Of a stretch of DNA of 64,000 nt, positions 35,971 through 48,167 are shown in pieces; positions within the stretch are counted from its first letter, which is position 1, and each line of letters starts with the position of its first letter. The stretch is from Alcaligenaceae bacterium. Lineage in GTDB: Bacteria; Pseudomonadota; Gammaproteobacteria; Burkholderiales; Burkholderiaceae_B. Below the pieces are notes generated by a model. The model searched no databases, was not told the origin of the DNA, and saw only the letters and a program-made list of their open reading frames with translations. The DNA lies in contig JACCEP010000018.1 of the NCBI GenBank assembly GCA_013416395.1, positions 1 to 64,000 of the forward strand. Direction: 5' to 3'. Both the position numbers and the translations under genes were made by a program.

Positions 35971-36835
35971 GGCTTTGTGTCAGATGGTCAAGCAGAAAGC
36001 GTACTTTTGGTGAAAGGTGGCGATTGTGCGGGTAGACCGCCCAAATGCCCTCATCTGGCTGCTGATACTGTGTCAGCACCGCAATCAATTGCCCCGAGTC
36101 TAGGGATGGTTGCACGTAATAGTCTGGAAGTTGCACAATGCCCACGCCTTTTAGGGCCGCGTCGAGTAATGCCCAACCGCTACCACAAACAAGGTTGCCC
36201 TTGATGCGAAGATTTCTCGTCTTATTGTTTTCCTGGAAGCGCCAATAGTCATGGTTGCCCTGCAAGCAGTTATGACTTTCTAAATCAGGTAAAGCGTGCG
36301 GGGTTCCACGGGTTGCCAGATACTGGGGCGAGGCACATACGTACTGGGTTCTTGAGGCCAGCCGCTTGGCCATCAAGCTGGAACTTTCAAGCGTGCCCAT
36401 GCGTACCGCCATGTCATACCCCTGTTCAACCAAGTCTAGCGTTATATTCGTCAGGTTTAGTTCGACCTGAAGTTCAGGGTAACGAAGTACAAAATCGTTG
36501 ATCAACGGCGCGATTGTTTTTTCTCCATACGTCACGGGCGCAGTAATTCTAAGCTTGCCGCGTGGAGCCATCTGAAGGTTGGTGACTATGCGCTCGGCCT
36601 CCTCCAGGCCGTCCAGCACTTGGCGACAATGCTGGAAGTAGATCTGCCCAGACTCCGTCACGGAAACCTTGCGTGTGGTTCGGTAGAACAGCTTGGTTGC
36701 CAACCTGGCCTCCAGGGCACTGATCTGCCGGCTGACCTGCGCCGTCGAGATACCCAGCCGTTTTGCGGCCTGCGTAAAGCTCTCTGTTTCGGCGACCGCC
36801 ACGAATTCTGTGACGCCTACCCATGCAAACATCAT
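35963..36835 (-). CDS. LysR-family transcriptional regulator
   Basis: A 290-residue LysR protein of the large CrgA/DsdC-like group (ESFTQAAKRLGISTAQVSRQISALE). The start at 36835 is preceded by AAGGAAGGG; the frame is open up to 36889. It is divergent from the class III alcohol dehydrogenase gene, the usual gene order in Burkholderiales for a regulator of formaldehyde detoxification. Confidence 0.89.
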   Translation of the reverse strand: MMFAWVGVTEFVAVAETESFTQAAKRLGISTAQVSRQISALEARLATKLFYRTTRKVSVTESGQIYFQHCRQVLDGLEEAERIVTNLQMAPRGKLRITAPVTYGEKTIAPLINDFVLRYPELQVELNLTNITLDLVEQGYDMAVRMGTLESSSLMAKRLASRTQYVCASPQYLATRGTPHALPDLESHNCLQGNHDYWRFQENNKTRNLRIKGNLVCGSGWALLDAALKGVGIVQLPDYYVQPSLDSGQLIAVLTQYQQPDEGIWAVYPHNRHLSPKVRFLLDHLTQSLA

Positions 36836-38267
<1,432 letters not shown>

Positions 38268-38292
38268 AGCAGTGCGGCTACCCGGGCTTTGG

Positions 38293-39138
38293 CTACATGG
38301 TCATGCGTAGTGAGTCCGTTATCGGCGCAGGCAATCTTGCAACAGATGACATAGCAAGGGCACCGGCAAAGCCCACCGCCTCGCCAAGCACGATGACGGC
38401 AGGGCTTCCCAGATTATGCGTTCTCACGGTACAGGCCGTCTGCGCCAGCGTGGTGAATGCATGGCGCTGGTCTGGCCGGGAAACATGTTGCACGATGGCG
38501 ACGGGAAGCGTTGGCGAGAAACCCGCCTGTAACAATTCATCCATAAGAGTCTGTGGATCGCGCATGCCCATGTAGCAGACTATTGTCATGCCGCTTTGAG
38601 CAAGTGCGCGCCAGGCCGGCCTCGCCCTGTCCGCAGTGTGCGCGGTGACAAAAGTAACGCCACGTGCTACTTCGCGATGTGTCAGCGGGAGCCCGAGCGC
38701 TGAAGCGACCGCCAGGCCCGCCGTGATGCCGCTCACATGGTCAACGGTCACCTCCCTGGCCTGCAGCCAGGCAATTTCTTCGCCGCCTCGCCCAAAGATA
38801 AAAGGATCACCGCCTTTCACTCGGGCCACAGTATGCCCCTGCCGGGCATAGCGAGCCATGAGACGCAATATAAAAGGCTGTGGGGTGGATGACTTGCGAC
38901 CGCCGCGCTTGCCGACCTTGATAATGCGTGTGCCGGGTGTTGCCAGCGCCAGTATTCCCTCGCTGACCAGATCATCGACCAGCCAGAGTGTGCATTCGCG
39001 CAAAATACGCAAGGCTTTCAAGGTCAGCAGCTCGGGGTCGCCGGGGCCGGCACCGACCAACCAGACTTTACCCGCAAGCGGTTCGTTGTGTGCTTTGATG
39101 TGTGGCGCTAAGGCGGGTGAGGTGTTGTGGTCATGCAT
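38293..39138 (-). CDS. cobA: Uroporphyrinogen-III C-methyltransferase
   Basis: A 281-residue SAM-dependent enzyme that makes precorrin-2, the precursor of siroheme. The family motifs are visible: VWLVGAGPGDPELLTLKA at the start, ARVKGGDPFIFGRGGEE in the middle and VSGITAGLAVASALGLPLTHR. It lacks the CysG dehydrogenase/chelatase half. Its ATG overlaps the end of nasA by eight bases, and it is the last gene of the nitrate operon, where it supplies siroheme for NirB. Confidence 0.94.
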   Translation of the reverse strand: MHDHNTSPALAPHIKAHNEPLAGKVWLVGAGPGDPELLTLKALRILRECTLWLVDDLVSEGILALATPGTRIIKVGKRGGRKSSTPQPFILRLMARYARQGHTVARVKGGDPFIFGRGGEEIAWLQAREVTVDHVSGITAGLAVASALGLPLTHREVARGVTFVTAHTADRARPAWRALAQSGMTIVCYMGMRDPQTLMDELLQAGFSPTLPVAIVQHVSRPDQRHAFTTLAQTACTVRTHNLGSPAVIVLGEAVGFAGALAMSSVARLPAPITDSLRMTM

Positions 39139-41914
39139 GGCTCGAGTACTCCGTTTGAGTGTGCTGGCCCACCATGCGGCGAAGCTCAGGCAGGCAGGAG
39201 CCGCAAGTAATGCCGCATTCCAGGCTTGATTTCAGGGCATCAAGGTCAAGGCCGCGATCTAATGCCTGCTGAATGGCTTGGTCGGTGACGTTGCCACAGG
39301 TGCAGATAACGCGTGCGCGTACGGCGGGGGCGCTGCGACCCGTGAATATTTGGCTGGCATTTAGCGGCGCGTGGCCGGTGTCGGCCCACTGCAGTAGGGC
39401 ATCGGCGGCTATTGTGTCGCCAGCCAGTAGCCAGGCGCGCAACACGCCGTCGTCGCGGACAAGTCGGCGAACAACGCCACGTGCGGGATCGTCAAAGGCG
39501 AGGTCGGGCGTGTCCAGTCCTATATCGCGCACCAGTTCATCGAGAAGCTCAGGTGCAATGCGAGATGGGCCTGCCAACCGCAATCTAACGCTTTCGCCGC
39601 CAATGGCGGACGGGATGAGTACCGCATAGGGAAAGCGGCGCAGCCAGGGAAGAAGCTTCTGGCGCAAAGCTGGCGCACTGCCTTGTAGCCACGCCTGCGC
39701 ATGCCAGGGAAAATGCAGCGCTTCCACGCCCGCAGCACTGTGCTTGAGCTCAGGTTGTTGCGAAATGGGATCGCGCGCGCTATTGGCCAGCGTGTTTACT
39801 CCGTCGCCAGCAATAAAGCTGCTTCCCCAGTGCATGTGTACGAAGGCATGACCGGGTCTTAGGGTTGTATCAGCGCTTGCTGGCAGGATGACACTGCCCC
39901 GGCGTGTACGGACTCTGGTCAGCGCACCATTGCTTATCTTGTGCCGCTGCATGTCGTCAGGGTGCAAATAGATCAGCGGCTCATCAACGTGGCGGGTGAG
40001 CGATGGCACCAGACCGCTGCGTGACATGGTGTGCCATTGGTCGCGCATACGGCCCGAAGTCAGGCGCAGCGGAAATTTGGGGCTTACGCTTTCGGCGACC
40101 GGCACATATCCAGTATCGAAAAAGTGGGCCCGCCCGTCTTTTGTGGCAAAGATGCCGTCTTCGTACAGACGCGCGGATGGCCGTCGCACACCGTTTGCTG
40201 GCGGATAAGGCCATTGCTGCGGGCCCTCGCGTTCGAGTACGCCATAGTCCAGGGCGCTGTAGTCCAGATCGCGTCCGGCGGTAGTACGAACATGCTCTGC
40301 AAAGATATCGACCTCGCTTTCGTAACTGAACATGCCAGCCTTGTGCGGTGCGATGCGTGCGGCCAAACGTCGTGCGATGTTGCACACTAGGTCCCAATCA
40401 GGGCGGGCGTCGCCGGGTGGCTTGATTGCGGCGCGTACACGGCTGACGCGCCGCTCTGAGTTGGTCATGGTGCCGTCTTTTTCAGGCCATGTGGCCGCCG
40501 GAAGGACCAGGTCGGCATAGGCCAGTGTTTCGGTGTTATCGAAGGCTTCCTGCACGATGACAAGTTCTGCCTTTTCCAGGGCGGCGCGTACTTTGGCCTG
40601 ATCGGGCATGGACTGCGCCGGGTTGGTGGCGGCGATCCATAAAACCTTTATTTTGTCCTGCAGCACGGCGTCGAAGAGATCGACGGCCGTTTTGCCCGGC
40701 GTATCGGGCAACTGGTCTACACCCCACAGATCGGCCATCGCGCTCCTGTCCTCCGCGTTGTTTGGGTCGCGATGGCCTGGAAGCAGGGTTGCCATAGAGC
40801 CGGTCTCTCGGCCGCCCATGGCATTGGGTTGGCCCGTCAGTGAAAAAGGCCCGGCGCCGGGCCTGCCGATGTGGCCGGTGGCAAGATGCAGGTGGATGAG
40901 GGCCGCGTTCTTGGCCGTGCCGCTGCTCGATTGGTTCAGACCCATGGTGTAGAGCGACAGTGCAGCGTTTGCCTGCCCGAACCATCGGGCGGCCAGTACG
41001 ATGTCGGCGGCGGGCACACCGCAGATATCCTGAGTGGCGCCGGGGGTGAATTCATGTATGCGCTGCTTGAGGGCGGCAAAGCCTGAGGTGTGACGCGTGA
41101 TGTAGTTCAGATCGACCAGACCATCCCATACCAGCACGTTAAGCATGGCATGAAAGAGCGCGACATCGCTACCTGGCAGTATAGGCAGGTGCAGGTCGGC
41201 AATCTCGGCAGTGTCAGTTCGACGCGGGTCCACCACAATTATTTTCATGCCAGGCCGGCGCGCCTTGGCCGCTTCCAGCCGGCGGAACAGCACCGGATGC
41301 GCGAATGCCATGTTCGAGCCGGCGATCAGTACGGTGTCGGCATGATCCAGGTCTTCATAGCTGGCGGGTGGCGCATCGGCGCCAAGCGTCAGCTTGTAGC
41401 CCGAGACGGCGCTGGACATGCACAGTCGCGAGTTGGTGTCGATGTTGTTGGTGCCCACTAACGCGCGCGCTAGTTTGTTGAAGACATAGTAGTCTTCGGT
41501 GAGCAGTTGACCCGACAGATAAAAGCCTATGGCATCCGGGCCATGCCTGCTGATAATTTCGGCCAGCCTGTCTGCCGCCAAGTCGTAGGCATCAGTCAAT
41601 GCGATGTTATGGCGCGGCCCGGCTTTGTCGGTTCGCCACCGCGCCGTCAGGATGCGGCTGCGATCATGGCGTACGGTGGCGGCCAATGCGCGGCCTTTGC
41701 TGCATAGCTGGCCCAGGCTGGAAGGGTGGCTGTCGTCGCCATCGACCGCCAGCACTTGCGCGCCAATGGTGTGTATGCGCACCCCACAGCCCGTGCCACA
41801 GTAACAGCAGACGGAGTGCGTGGTGCGTTGGCCGGGGCCGGCCAGCAGTTGCTTTCCACCCGTTGGGTCGTGCATTGCATCGGAGAGTGAATGCGCCACT
41901 TTCTTGCCATTCAT
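39131..41914 (-). CDS. nasA: Assimilatory nitrate reductase, catalytic subunit
   Basis: A 927-residue molybdopterin oxidoreductase that reduces nitrate to nitrite in the cytoplasm. The N-terminal [4Fe-4S] motif is CCYCGTGCG plus LCSKGRA. The Mo-bis-MGD domains follow (GSNMAFAHPVLFRR, LYTMGLNQSSSGTAKNAALI, NSERRVSRVRAAI). A BFD-like [2Fe-2S] domain sits at the C terminus (CTCGNVTDQAIQQAL, CGITCGSCLPELRRM), which accepts electrons. The gene follows nirD after a few bases in the nrt-nir-nas operon. Confidence 0.95.
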   Translation of the reverse strand: MNGKKVAHSLSDAMHDPTGGKQLLAGPGQRTTHSVCCYCGTGCGVRIHTIGAQVLAVDGDDSHPSSLGQLCSKGRALAATVRHDRSRILTARWRTDKAGPRHNIALTDAYDLAADRLAEIISRHGPDAIGFYLSGQLLTEDYYVFNKLARALVGTNNIDTNSRLCMSSAVSGYKLTLGADAPPASYEDLDHADTVLIAGSNMAFAHPVLFRRLEAAKARRPGMKIIVVDPRRTDTAEIADLHLPILPGSDVALFHAMLNVLVWDGLVDLNYITRHTSGFAALKQRIHEFTPGATQDICGVPAADIVLAARWFGQANAALSLYTMGLNQSSSGTAKNAALIHLHLATGHIGRPGAGPFSLTGQPNAMGGRETGSMATLLPGHRDPNNAEDRSAMADLWGVDQLPDTPGKTAVDLFDAVLQDKIKVLWIAATNPAQSMPDQAKVRAALEKAELVIVQEAFDNTETLAYADLVLPAATWPEKDGTMTNSERRVSRVRAAIKPPGDARPDWDLVCNIARRLAARIAPHKAGMFSYESEVDIFAEHVRTTAGRDLDYSALDYGVLEREGPQQWPYPPANGVRRPSARLYEDGIFATKDGRAHFFDTGYVPVAESVSPKFPLRLTSGRMRDQWHTMSRSGLVPSLTRHVDEPLIYLHPDDMQRHKISNGALTRVRTRRGSVILPASADTTLRPGHAFVHMHWGSSFIAGDGVNTLANSARDPISQQPELKHSAAGVEALHFPWHAQAWLQGSAPALRQKLLPWLRRFPYAVLIPSAIGGESVRLRLAGPSRIAPELLDELVRDIGLDTPDLAFDDPARGVVRRLVRDDGVLRAWLLAGDTIAADALLQWADTGHAPLNASQIFTGRSAPAVRARVICTCGNVTDQAIQQALDRGLDLDALKSSLECGITCGSCLPELRRMVGQHTQTEYSSHA

Positions 41915-41917
41915 GAT

Positions 41918-42256
41918 TTACCCCAGACCAGGCAGTGCAAGGTATACGCGTTCTTCGGCAATGCGCACGTCAACCGTACGCACGCACCCAGTATCTGGTT
42001 CGCAGGCCTGCCCGTCCTCCAGGTTGATATTCCAGCTGTGTAGTGGGCAGGTGACGGTATGCCCGTGCACAAGTCCATCGGACAACGGGCCGCCTTTGTG
42101 TGGGCAGCGGTTAATGACGGCAAAGACATGGTTGTCCGAGGCCCGAAAGATGGCGATGGGGTCTGATCCCTGGTGATGTACGACGCGTGCTCCCAGTTTG
42201 GGAATGTCATCGATATGGCAGACAGCGGTCCAGTTGTCAGAGGCTGTGGTGTTCAT
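41918..42256 (-). CDS. nirD: Nitrite reductase small subunit
   Basis: A 112-residue Rieske-like subunit of the NADH-dependent assimilatory nitrite reductase. The cluster motif is intact here (NRCPHKGGPLSDGLV and CPLHSWNINL, C-x-H and C-x2-H), although many NirD proteins lack the ligands. The start at 42256 has AAGGA upstream. The upstream in-frame extension to 42388 overlaps nirB and lacks family resemblance. It lies between nirB and nasA in the operon. Confidence 0.93.
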   Translation of the reverse strand: MNTTASDNWTAVCHIDDIPKLGARVVHHQGSDPIAIFRASDNHVFAVINRCPHKGGPLSDGLVHGHTVTCPLHSWNINLEDGQACEPDTGCVRTVDVRIAEERVYLALPGLG

Positions 42257-42327
42257 GAGCGTATTTCCTTGTTGTGGAGGCGGTTCAATCGTGTGCTGAC
42301 GCCCGTGCGCCGAAACGTCAGGCATGT

Positions 42328-44760
42328 TCACACCGTAAGCGCTTCGAATTCGCGTCGCTGTGGAGTTGCCGCTACGCGCTCGGCCCACGGGTCCGTCACG
42401 AAGGACAGAGCAAACTTCAGGCGTGCATAAAGCTCGGCGCGATGAGCCGCATCGCTGACTACGCGCGCCTTGGCGTGTTCAAGCCCAACGCGGGCCAAGT
42501 AATGGCAGGTGCGTTCCATATAGAAGGCCTCTTCGCGATAAAGCTGTAAAAAGGCGCCACAATATTCGAGCACCTCTTCAGCGGTCTGCAGCTTGACAAA
42601 AAACTGTGCGACTTCCGTCTTTATCCCGCCGTTGCCGCCTACATACAGCTCCCAGCCAGACTCCACGGCGATGATGCCAATATCCTTGATGCCAGACTCT
42701 GCACAGTTGCGAGGGCAACCCGACACAGCTAGCTTGACTTTGTGCGGGCTGCCCATGCCGGCCAACTCTTTTTCCAGTGCAATACCCATGCTGGTTGAGT
42801 CTTGCGTGCCGAAGCGACAGAACTCCTTTCCCACACACGTTTTGACAGTACGCAGGCTTTTTCCATATGCATAGCCAGAAGGCATGTCGAGGTCTTTCCA
42901 GACTGAAGGAAGGTCATCCTTGCGTATGCCCAGCAAGTCAATGCGCTGACCACCTGTAACCTTGACCATGGGCACCTTGTATTTGTCGGCTACATCGGCA
43001 ATCCGGCGCAGTTCCGCAGGCGTCGTCACGCCGCCCCACATCCGGGGGACGACAGAATAGGTGCCGTCTTTCTGTATGTTGGCGTGAACCCGTTCATTAA
43101 TCAGACGCGACTGGCTGTCGTCACGCGCTTCGCCAGGCCAGGCCGATAGCACGTAATAGTTCAGCGCTGGCCGGCAAGTGGCGCAGCCATCGGGCGTCCG
43201 CCACTCGAGGAAACGCATGGTGTCCGGAACGCTGGTTAGATGCTGCTCAAAAATGACCTTACGCACATTGCCATGCGTAAAATCGGTGCAGCCACACAGC
43301 GGCTTCTCGGACTTGGGCTTGATGTCTGCCGCGCCGCCTATGCAGTTGATGAGAATCTGTTCAACCAGGCCGGTGCAAGACCCGCAAGAACTGGCAGCTT
43401 TGGTGTGTTTCTTGACCTCGTCGACGGTGAACAGGCCCTGTTCCCGTATGGCCTTGACGATGGTGCCCTTGCACACGCCGTTGCAGCCGCACACCTCAGT
43501 GCTGTCGGGCATGTTGGCAATGCTGTTTTCGCCCGCATGGCCGGTATCGCCGACCGAGCCTTCGCCGAACATCAGGTGTTCGCGCAATTCGGCGATCGAC
43601 TTGCCTTCGCGGATCAGGCGAAAGTACCAGGCGCCGTCAACCGTATCGCCATAGAGGCAGGCACCCACCAGCTTTTCATCACGGATGACCAGCTTCTTGT
43701 AGACACCGCCGACGGGGTCGGCCAGCGTAATGGCTTCGGTTTGCGGCCCGCCGACGAAATCGCCGGCAGAAAATACGTCGATGCCGGTGACTTTGAGTTT
43801 GGTTGACGTCGTGCTGCCGGCGTAGCGCCCGATGCCGAACATGGCCAGGTGGTTGGCGGCAACCTTGGCCTGTTCGAACAGGGGTGCCACCAATCCATAA
43901 GCCATGCCGCGATGGCTGACGCACTCGCCGACGGCATAGACGCTGGGGTCATAGGTTTGCAAGGTATCGTCGACCACGATGCCGCGATCGGTATGAATGC
44001 CGGCAGATTGCGCAAGGTCTGTGTTGGGACGAATGCCCACCGCCATCACTACCAGCCCGGTTTCGAGCTCGCTGCCATCCTGAAAGCGTATAGCGCGCAC
44101 CGCACCGTTTTCGTCGCCCAGAATGGCTTGTGTCTGATGTCGCATCAGGAAGCGTAGTCCACGCGCCTCCAGGCTTTTTTGCAGCAAGCTTGCAGCCGCA
44201 GTGTCGAGCTGGCGATCCAGTAGTGCAGCGCCCAGGTGCACGACGGAGACGTCCATGCCGCGTGACGCCAAGCCATTGGCGGCTTCCAGGCCAAGCAGGC
44301 CGCCGCCGATCACGACGGCGCGCTTGATGCGGCCGGCTGCGTCTATCATCAGGTTGACGTCGCGTATGTCGCGAAAAGTGATGACGCCTTCAAGGTCATG
44401 GCCAGGCACGGGCAGAATAAAAGGATTGGAGCCCGTGGCCAGCAGCAGGCGGTCGTATTTGGCGACCAGGCCATTGCTTGCGACAACCTCCTTGCGTGCG
44501 CGATTGATCTGCGTCACCGTACTGTCCAGATGTAGCGTAATGTGGTTGTCGCGATACCAGTCCAAATCGTTTAAGACAATGTCTTGCAGCGTTTGCTCAC
44601 CGGTCAGCACCGGCGAGAGCAGGATGCGGTTGTAGTTGGGATGCGGCTCGGTGCCGAACACCGTGATGTCGTAAAGATCGGGATCGAGCCTGAGCAGCTC
44701 TTCCACGGTGCGGATACCGGCCATGCCATTGCCGATGACGACAAGTTTGTATTTCTTCAT
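42328..44760 (-). CDS. nirB: Nitrite reductase (NADH) large subunit
   Basis: An 810-residue cytoplasmic flavoprotein reducing nitrite to ammonium. Domains in order: FAD/NAD-binding ([37 protein letters not shown]), BFD-like [2Fe-2S] ([22 protein letters not shown]) and siroheme/[4Fe-4S] domain with [19 protein letters not shown] and [16 protein letters not shown]. All four siroheme-cluster cysteines are present. The start codon overlaps the nrtD stop. Confidence 0.95.
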   Translation of the reverse strand: MKKYKLVVIGNGMAGIRTVEELLRLDPDLYDITVFGTEPHPNYNRILLSPVLTGEQTLQDIVLNDLDWYRDNHITLHLDSTVTQINRARKEVVASNGLVAKYDRLLLATGSNPFILPVPGHDLEGVITFRDIRDVNLMIDAAGRIKRAVVIGGGLLGLEAANGLASRGMDVSVVHLGAALLDRQLDTAAASLLQKSLEARGLRFLMRHQTQAILGDENGAVRAIRFQDGSELETGLVVMAVGIRPNTDLAQSAGIHTDRGIVVDDTLQTYDPSVYAVGECVSHRGMAYGLVAPLFEQAKVAANHLAMFGIGRYAGSTTSTKLKVTGIDVFSAGDFVGGPQTEAITLADPVGGVYKKLVIRDEKLVGACLYGDTVDGAWYFRLIREGKSIAELREHLMFGEGSVGDTGHAGENSIANMPDSTEVCGCNGVCKGTIVKAIREQGLFTVDEVKKHTKAASSCGSCTGLVEQILINCIGGAADIKPKSEKPLCGCTDFTHGNVRKVIFEQHLTSVPDTMRFLEWRTPDGCATCRPALNYYVLSAWPGEARDDSQSRLINERVHANIQKDGTYSVVPRMWGGVTTPAELRRIADVADKYKVPMVKVTGGQRIDLLGIRKDDLPSVWKDLDMPSGYAYGKSLRTVKTCVGKEFCRFGTQDSTSMGIALEKELAGMGSPHKVKLAVSGCPRNCAESGIKDIGIIAVESGWELYVGGNGGIKTEVAQFFVKLQTAEEVLEYCGAFLQLYREEAFYMERTCHYLARVGLEHAKARVVSDAAHRAELYARLKFALSFVTDPWAERVAATPQRREFEALTV

Positions 44761-45617
44761 AATGCGTCTGCTGTGCTGGAGGTAAGTTCGAGTTCGCTTG
44801 CAGCGTCGTGTTTGGGCGGCGCATCCGTCCCATGGTGTTGCCCATGCCGTTCGTGCAGGAAGCCGAGCACGGCCGCGCGGCAGGCGGTGTATTGGGGATG
44901 GGTTTGCAGTGCCACCCGATCGCGCAGCCGCGGCAGGTCCACCTTCAAAATCTCGCCTATGGTCGCAGCGGGGCCGTTGGTGAGCATGACAATGCGATCG
45001 GACAGCAACACCGCTTCATCCACATCATGCGTCACCATGATGGCCGTGGTGCCTGTGGCGGACACAATACGCAGCAGTTCGTCCTGCAATTGCGCGCGCG
45101 TCAGTGAATCTAGCGCGCCAAACGGTTCGTCCAGCAACAGAACCTGAGGCTCCATGGCCAGCGCCCGCGCAATACCAACGCGTTGTTTCATGCCGCCTGA
45201 AATCTCGCTGGGGTACTTGTTCATGGCATGCGTCAGCCCCACCATGTCTAGCGCAGCCTTAGAACGGTTTTGCAGCATCGCACGCGACTCCTGCACGCCA
45301 AATACGCGCTCGACAGCCAGGTAAACGTTCTGGAGGCAAGTGAGCCAGGGCAGCAGGCTGTGGTTCTGAAACACCACCGCGCGGTCCGGCCCGGGGCCCG
45401 TGATTTCCTTTTCTGCACAAAGCAGCACACCCTGCGCCGGGCGATCCAGGCCCGCGATCAGATTCAGCAGCGTCGACTTGCCGCAGCCCGAATGCCCGAT
45501 GAGCGATACGAACTCGCCCTCGTAGATGTCCAGGTTGATGTCGCGCAAGGCAACGAAAGGGCCGTTGCGGGTGTCATAGCTTTGGCCCACATATTCAATA
45601 CGTACAAATTTCTTCAT
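44757..45617 (-). CDS. nrtD: Nitrate/nitrite ABC transporter ATP-binding protein
   Basis: A 286-residue ATPase. Walker A is [11 protein letters not shown], the signature is [14 protein letters not shown], Walker B is [15 protein letters not shown] and the H-loop is [11 protein letters not shown]. The profile is of the NrtC/NrtD/SsuB-TauB type without the extra regulatory domain of NrtC. The ATG at 45617 begins [14 protein letters not shown]; the open frame upstream is antisense to nrtB. It works with NrtA and NrtB to import nitrate. Confidence 0.92.
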   Translation of the reverse strand: MKKFVRIEYVGQSYDTRNGPFVALRDINLDIYEGEFVSLIGHSGCGKSTLLNLIAGLDRPAQGVLLCAEKEITGPGPDRAVVFQNHSLLPWLTCLQNVYLAVERVFGVQESRAMLQNRSKAALDMVGLTHAMNKYPSEISGGMKQRVGIARALAMEPQVLLLDEPFGALDSLTRAQLQDELLRIVSATGTTAIMVTHDVDEAVLLSDRIVMLTNGPAATIGEILKVDLPRLRDRVALQTHPQYTACRAAVLGFLHERHGQHHGTDAPPKHDAASELELTSSTADAL

Positions 45618-45622
45618 GATGT

Positions 45623-46453
45623 CTATACCTCGCGGTGATCGAATCGGCGGGTTAATGCCAGCAATAGGGCGTCCAGTGCCAGCCCTACGACGCCGATAAC
45701 GATGATGGCGATCAGGATGTTGCTGACATTCAGGTTGTTCCATTCATCCCAAAGCCAGAAGCCCAGGCCGGTGCCGCCAGTGAGCATCTCTGCGGCCACA
45801 ATCACCAGCCACGCCGTGCCGATGGAGAGCCTTACACCCGTCATCATGTAGGGCAGGACGGCAGGCAACAGGATGCGGGTGAATACGCGCCATTCGGTCA
45901 GGTCGAGCACGCGCGCCACGTTCAGGTAGTCCTTGGGAATGCGGCGCACGCCGTCAGCCGTATTGATGATCATGGGCCAAATAGAGCAGATGAAAATTGC
46001 CCATATGGCGGCAGGGTCAGCTGCCTTGAACAACAGCAGACCTAAGGGCAGCCAGGCCAGTGGCGAGACAGGGCGCAACAGGCTTATGACGGGCGAGCAG
46101 ATCTTGTCCAGCATGGGTATGCGGCCAACCAGAAAGCCGGCGGGGATGCCGACCAGTGCAGCCAGAAGAAAGCCCACTGCTACCCGGCCCAGCGAAGCCA
46201 AGATATTCCAACCTATGCCCACGTCGTTCGGGCCGTTGTCATAGAACGGGTCGCGAAATAGCTCTACTGCCGCAACCAGCGTTGTTTCGGGCGGAGGAAT
46301 TTCGACGATGCGTAGTGACACCAGCTTCCAGACCAGAAGCAGCAGTGCCAGGCCAATAACCGGGCCGATGCAGGCCTGGGCAAACTGACTTGCCTTCTCT
46401 TCTAGTTTGCGTCGGCTCGACGGGACAGGTAGCGTGATTGAGGATGTATTCAT
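45623..46453 (-). CDS. nrtB: Nitrate/nitrite ABC transporter permease
   Basis: A 276-residue inner-membrane permease with about six hydrophobic segments ([36 protein letters not shown]) and the EAA-like loop [28 protein letters not shown]. This is the NrtB/SsuC type. It sits between nrtA and nrtD with spacings of 9 and 5 bases. Confidence 0.92.
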   Translation of the reverse strand: MNTSSITLPVPSSRRKLEEKASQFAQACIGPVIGLALLLLVWKLVSLRIVEIPPPETTLVAAVELFRDPFYDNGPNDVGIGWNILASLGRVAVGFLLAALVGIPAGFLVGRIPMLDKICSPVISLLRPVSPLAWLPLGLLLFKAADPAAIWAIFICSIWPMIINTADGVRRIPKDYLNVARVLDLTEWRVFTRILLPAVLPYMMTGVRLSIGTAWLVIVAAEMLTGGTGLGFWLWDEWNNLNVSNILIAIIVIGVVGLALDALLLALTRRFDHREV

Positions 46454-46462
46454 AATGTGTAC

Positions 46463-47827
46463 CTATCCTGCCTTGATGGCAAAGCCGTCAGCGTAGGCGA
46501 CCGGATTGCTGCCATCCCACACGATGCCGTCCATCAATTTGCTGGAGCGCGTTTCGTTGGCGGGCAGCGCCGTGCCGGCGGCTGACGCAGCCTGCTTATA
46601 AAGATCGATGCGATTGATCTCGGCTGCAATCTTTTCATAAGCTGGATGCTCCTTGAGCAGTCCCCAGCGCTTGTGCTGAGTCAAGAACCACATGCCGTCG
46701 CTCAAATACGGAAAGTTCACCGCACCTTCGCCGTAGAAACGCATGGGGTGTTTGTCGGCCCAGGTCTTGCCCAAACCGTTGTCATACTGGCCCAGCATGC
46801 GGCCTTCGATGGTGTCAACGCTGGTGTTTACATAGGATTTGGCGGCGATAACTTTGGCCGTTTCACGCATGTTCTGCGGTGAGGCATCGATCCAGCGGCT
46901 GGCTTCCAGGATGGCGGCAGTGACCGCGCGCGCGGTATTGGGGTGTTGCTCAACGAAGTCGCTGCGTGTGCCAAGCACCTTTTCGGGATGGTCGGTCCAG
47001 ATATCCTGCGATGTGCAGGCAGTGAACCCCAGGCCGTCTATGACGGTGCGGGCATTCCACGGTTCACCCACGCAAAATCCATCCATATTGCCTATGCGTA
47101 CGTTGGCCACCATTTGCGGCGGCGGCACGGTCACGTTGCGCGTGCTTGCCGGGTCGATGTCATTGGCGGCCAACCAGTAGTACAGCCACATGGCGTGTGT
47201 GCCGGTGGGGAAGGTATGGGCAAAGGTGTACTGGCGTGGATCGGCCGTCATGTGCTTGCGCAGGCTGGCGCCATCGACCACGCCGACATCACGCAGACCA
47301 TTCGATAGCGAAATGCCCTGGCCGTTCTGGTTCAGGCCCATTAGCACAGCCATGTTTTGTTGCGCGCCCGCCAGGCCTATGTGCATGCCGTAGACAAGTC
47401 CGTAGAGCACATGCGCAAAATCAAGATCGCCGTTGGCGAGTTTTTCACGCACGGCGGCCCAGGAGGTTTCCTTGCTGGGGATAATCTTGACGCCGTGCTT
47501 TTTATCGAATCCCATGACCGAAGCCATGACGACGGATGCGCAGTCAGTCAGGGGGATAAAGCCGATTTTGACTTCTGTTTTTTCAGGAGCGTCCGACCCC
47601 GCAGCCCAGGCTGCAGCGCGCGTCCAGGGGTCTAGCAGAGACATCAGGCCGGCACCTGCCACCATTCTGGCCCCAATGCTCAGGCAGGCTCGACGGTCCG
47701 TGTCGAGACTAGTCGGCACGCGGGTGACTGCGGTTGCATCAATAGCAGGGTGATCGGTAGATGCGTGATTGGCACTTGTGTTGGGCACAGTGCAATGACT
47801 GGTGAAGGATGGGCGGGGGTGTTTCAT
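46463..47827 (-). CDS. nrtA: Nitrate ABC transporter substrate-binding protein
   Basis: A 454-residue binding protein of the NrtA/CmpA family. After an unusually long N terminus of about 40 residues comes a twin-arginine-like export signal (DRRACLSIGARMVAGAGLMSLL). The mature protein starts with VKIGFIPLTDCASVVMASVMGFDKKHG and holds NGQGISLSNGLRDVG and GNMDGFCVGEPWNARTV, typical of nitrate binders. First gene of the nrt-nir-nas operon. GAGGGA precedes the ATG, and a sigma-54 promoter lies about 40 bases upstream. Confidence 0.93.
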   Translation of the reverse strand: MKHPRPSFTSHCTVPNTSANHASTDHPAIDATAVTRVPTSLDTDRRACLSIGARMVAGAGLMSLLDPWTRAAAWAAGSDAPEKTEVKIGFIPLTDCASVVMASVMGFDKKHGVKIIPSKETSWAAVREKLANGDLDFAHVLYGLVYGMHIGLAGAQQNMAVLMGLNQNGQGISLSNGLRDVGVVDGASLRKHMTADPRQYTFAHTFPTGTHAMWLYYWLAANDIDPASTRNVTVPPPQMVANVRIGNMDGFCVGEPWNARTVIDGLGFTACTSQDIWTDHPEKVLGTRSDFVEQHPNTARAVTAAILEASRWIDASPQNMRETAKVIAAKSYVNTSVDTIEGRMLGQYDNGLGKTWADKHPMRFYGEGAVNFPYLSDGMWFLTQHKRWGLLKEHPAYEKIAAEINRIDLYKQAASAAGTALPANETRSSKLMDGIVWDGSNPVAYADGFAIKAG

Positions 47828-47866
47828 GAGCTTCTTTCCCTCAAGAGTGAATCATAGTGAGGATTA

Positions 47867-47882
47867 CGCAAGACTCATGCCA
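47867..47882 (-). promoter_or_regulatory. Sigma-54 promoter of the nitrate assimilation operon
   Basis: On the minus strand the sequence reads TGGCATGAGTCTTGCG, a near-perfect match to the -24/-12 consensus TGGCAYR-N4-TTGCW. Transcription would begin about 12 bases further, leaving a leader of under 30 bases before the nrtA ATG. Confidence 0.85.
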
Positions 47883-47943
47883 GTTTTGAAAAGGCCAATT
47901 CCCGGGCAGACGTGGGTCGATAAGTGTGTACTTCGTGTGGCAG

Positions 47944-47960
47944 TGCACCAATTGCGTGCG
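47944..47960. promoter_or_regulatory. NtrC-like enhancer site, proximal
   Basis: TGCACCAATTGCGTGCG fits the 17-base dyad of NtrC sites (TGCAC-N7-GTGCA) with one mismatch. It lies about 62 bases upstream of the -24 element. Confidence 0.65.
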
Positions 47961-47973
47961 CGTCGCGATCCCA

Positions 47974-47990
47974 GGCACCATTGTTGTGCC
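47974..47990. promoter_or_regulatory. NtrC-like enhancer site, distal
   Basis: GGCACCATTGTTGTGCC is a perfect GGCAC-N7-GTGCC dyad and close to known NtrC sites. Its centre is 30 bases, about three helical turns, from the proximal site, so the two lie on one face of the DNA. Confidence 0.7.
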
Positions 47991-48167
47991 GGGGCTTATA
48001 ACTTTGTACGCCCATAAACCCTGACTTCATTGGCAAACAGATCAATCCCGCCGCACGGCGTATTACGCCCTTATACAGAAGCCTTCTATGTTTGATTAGA
48101 TGACGAGTAAGTCGTGCGCTTGCATAACTTCGCGAAGGCTCAACTCTTTGCGTTATCTCATATGAAA

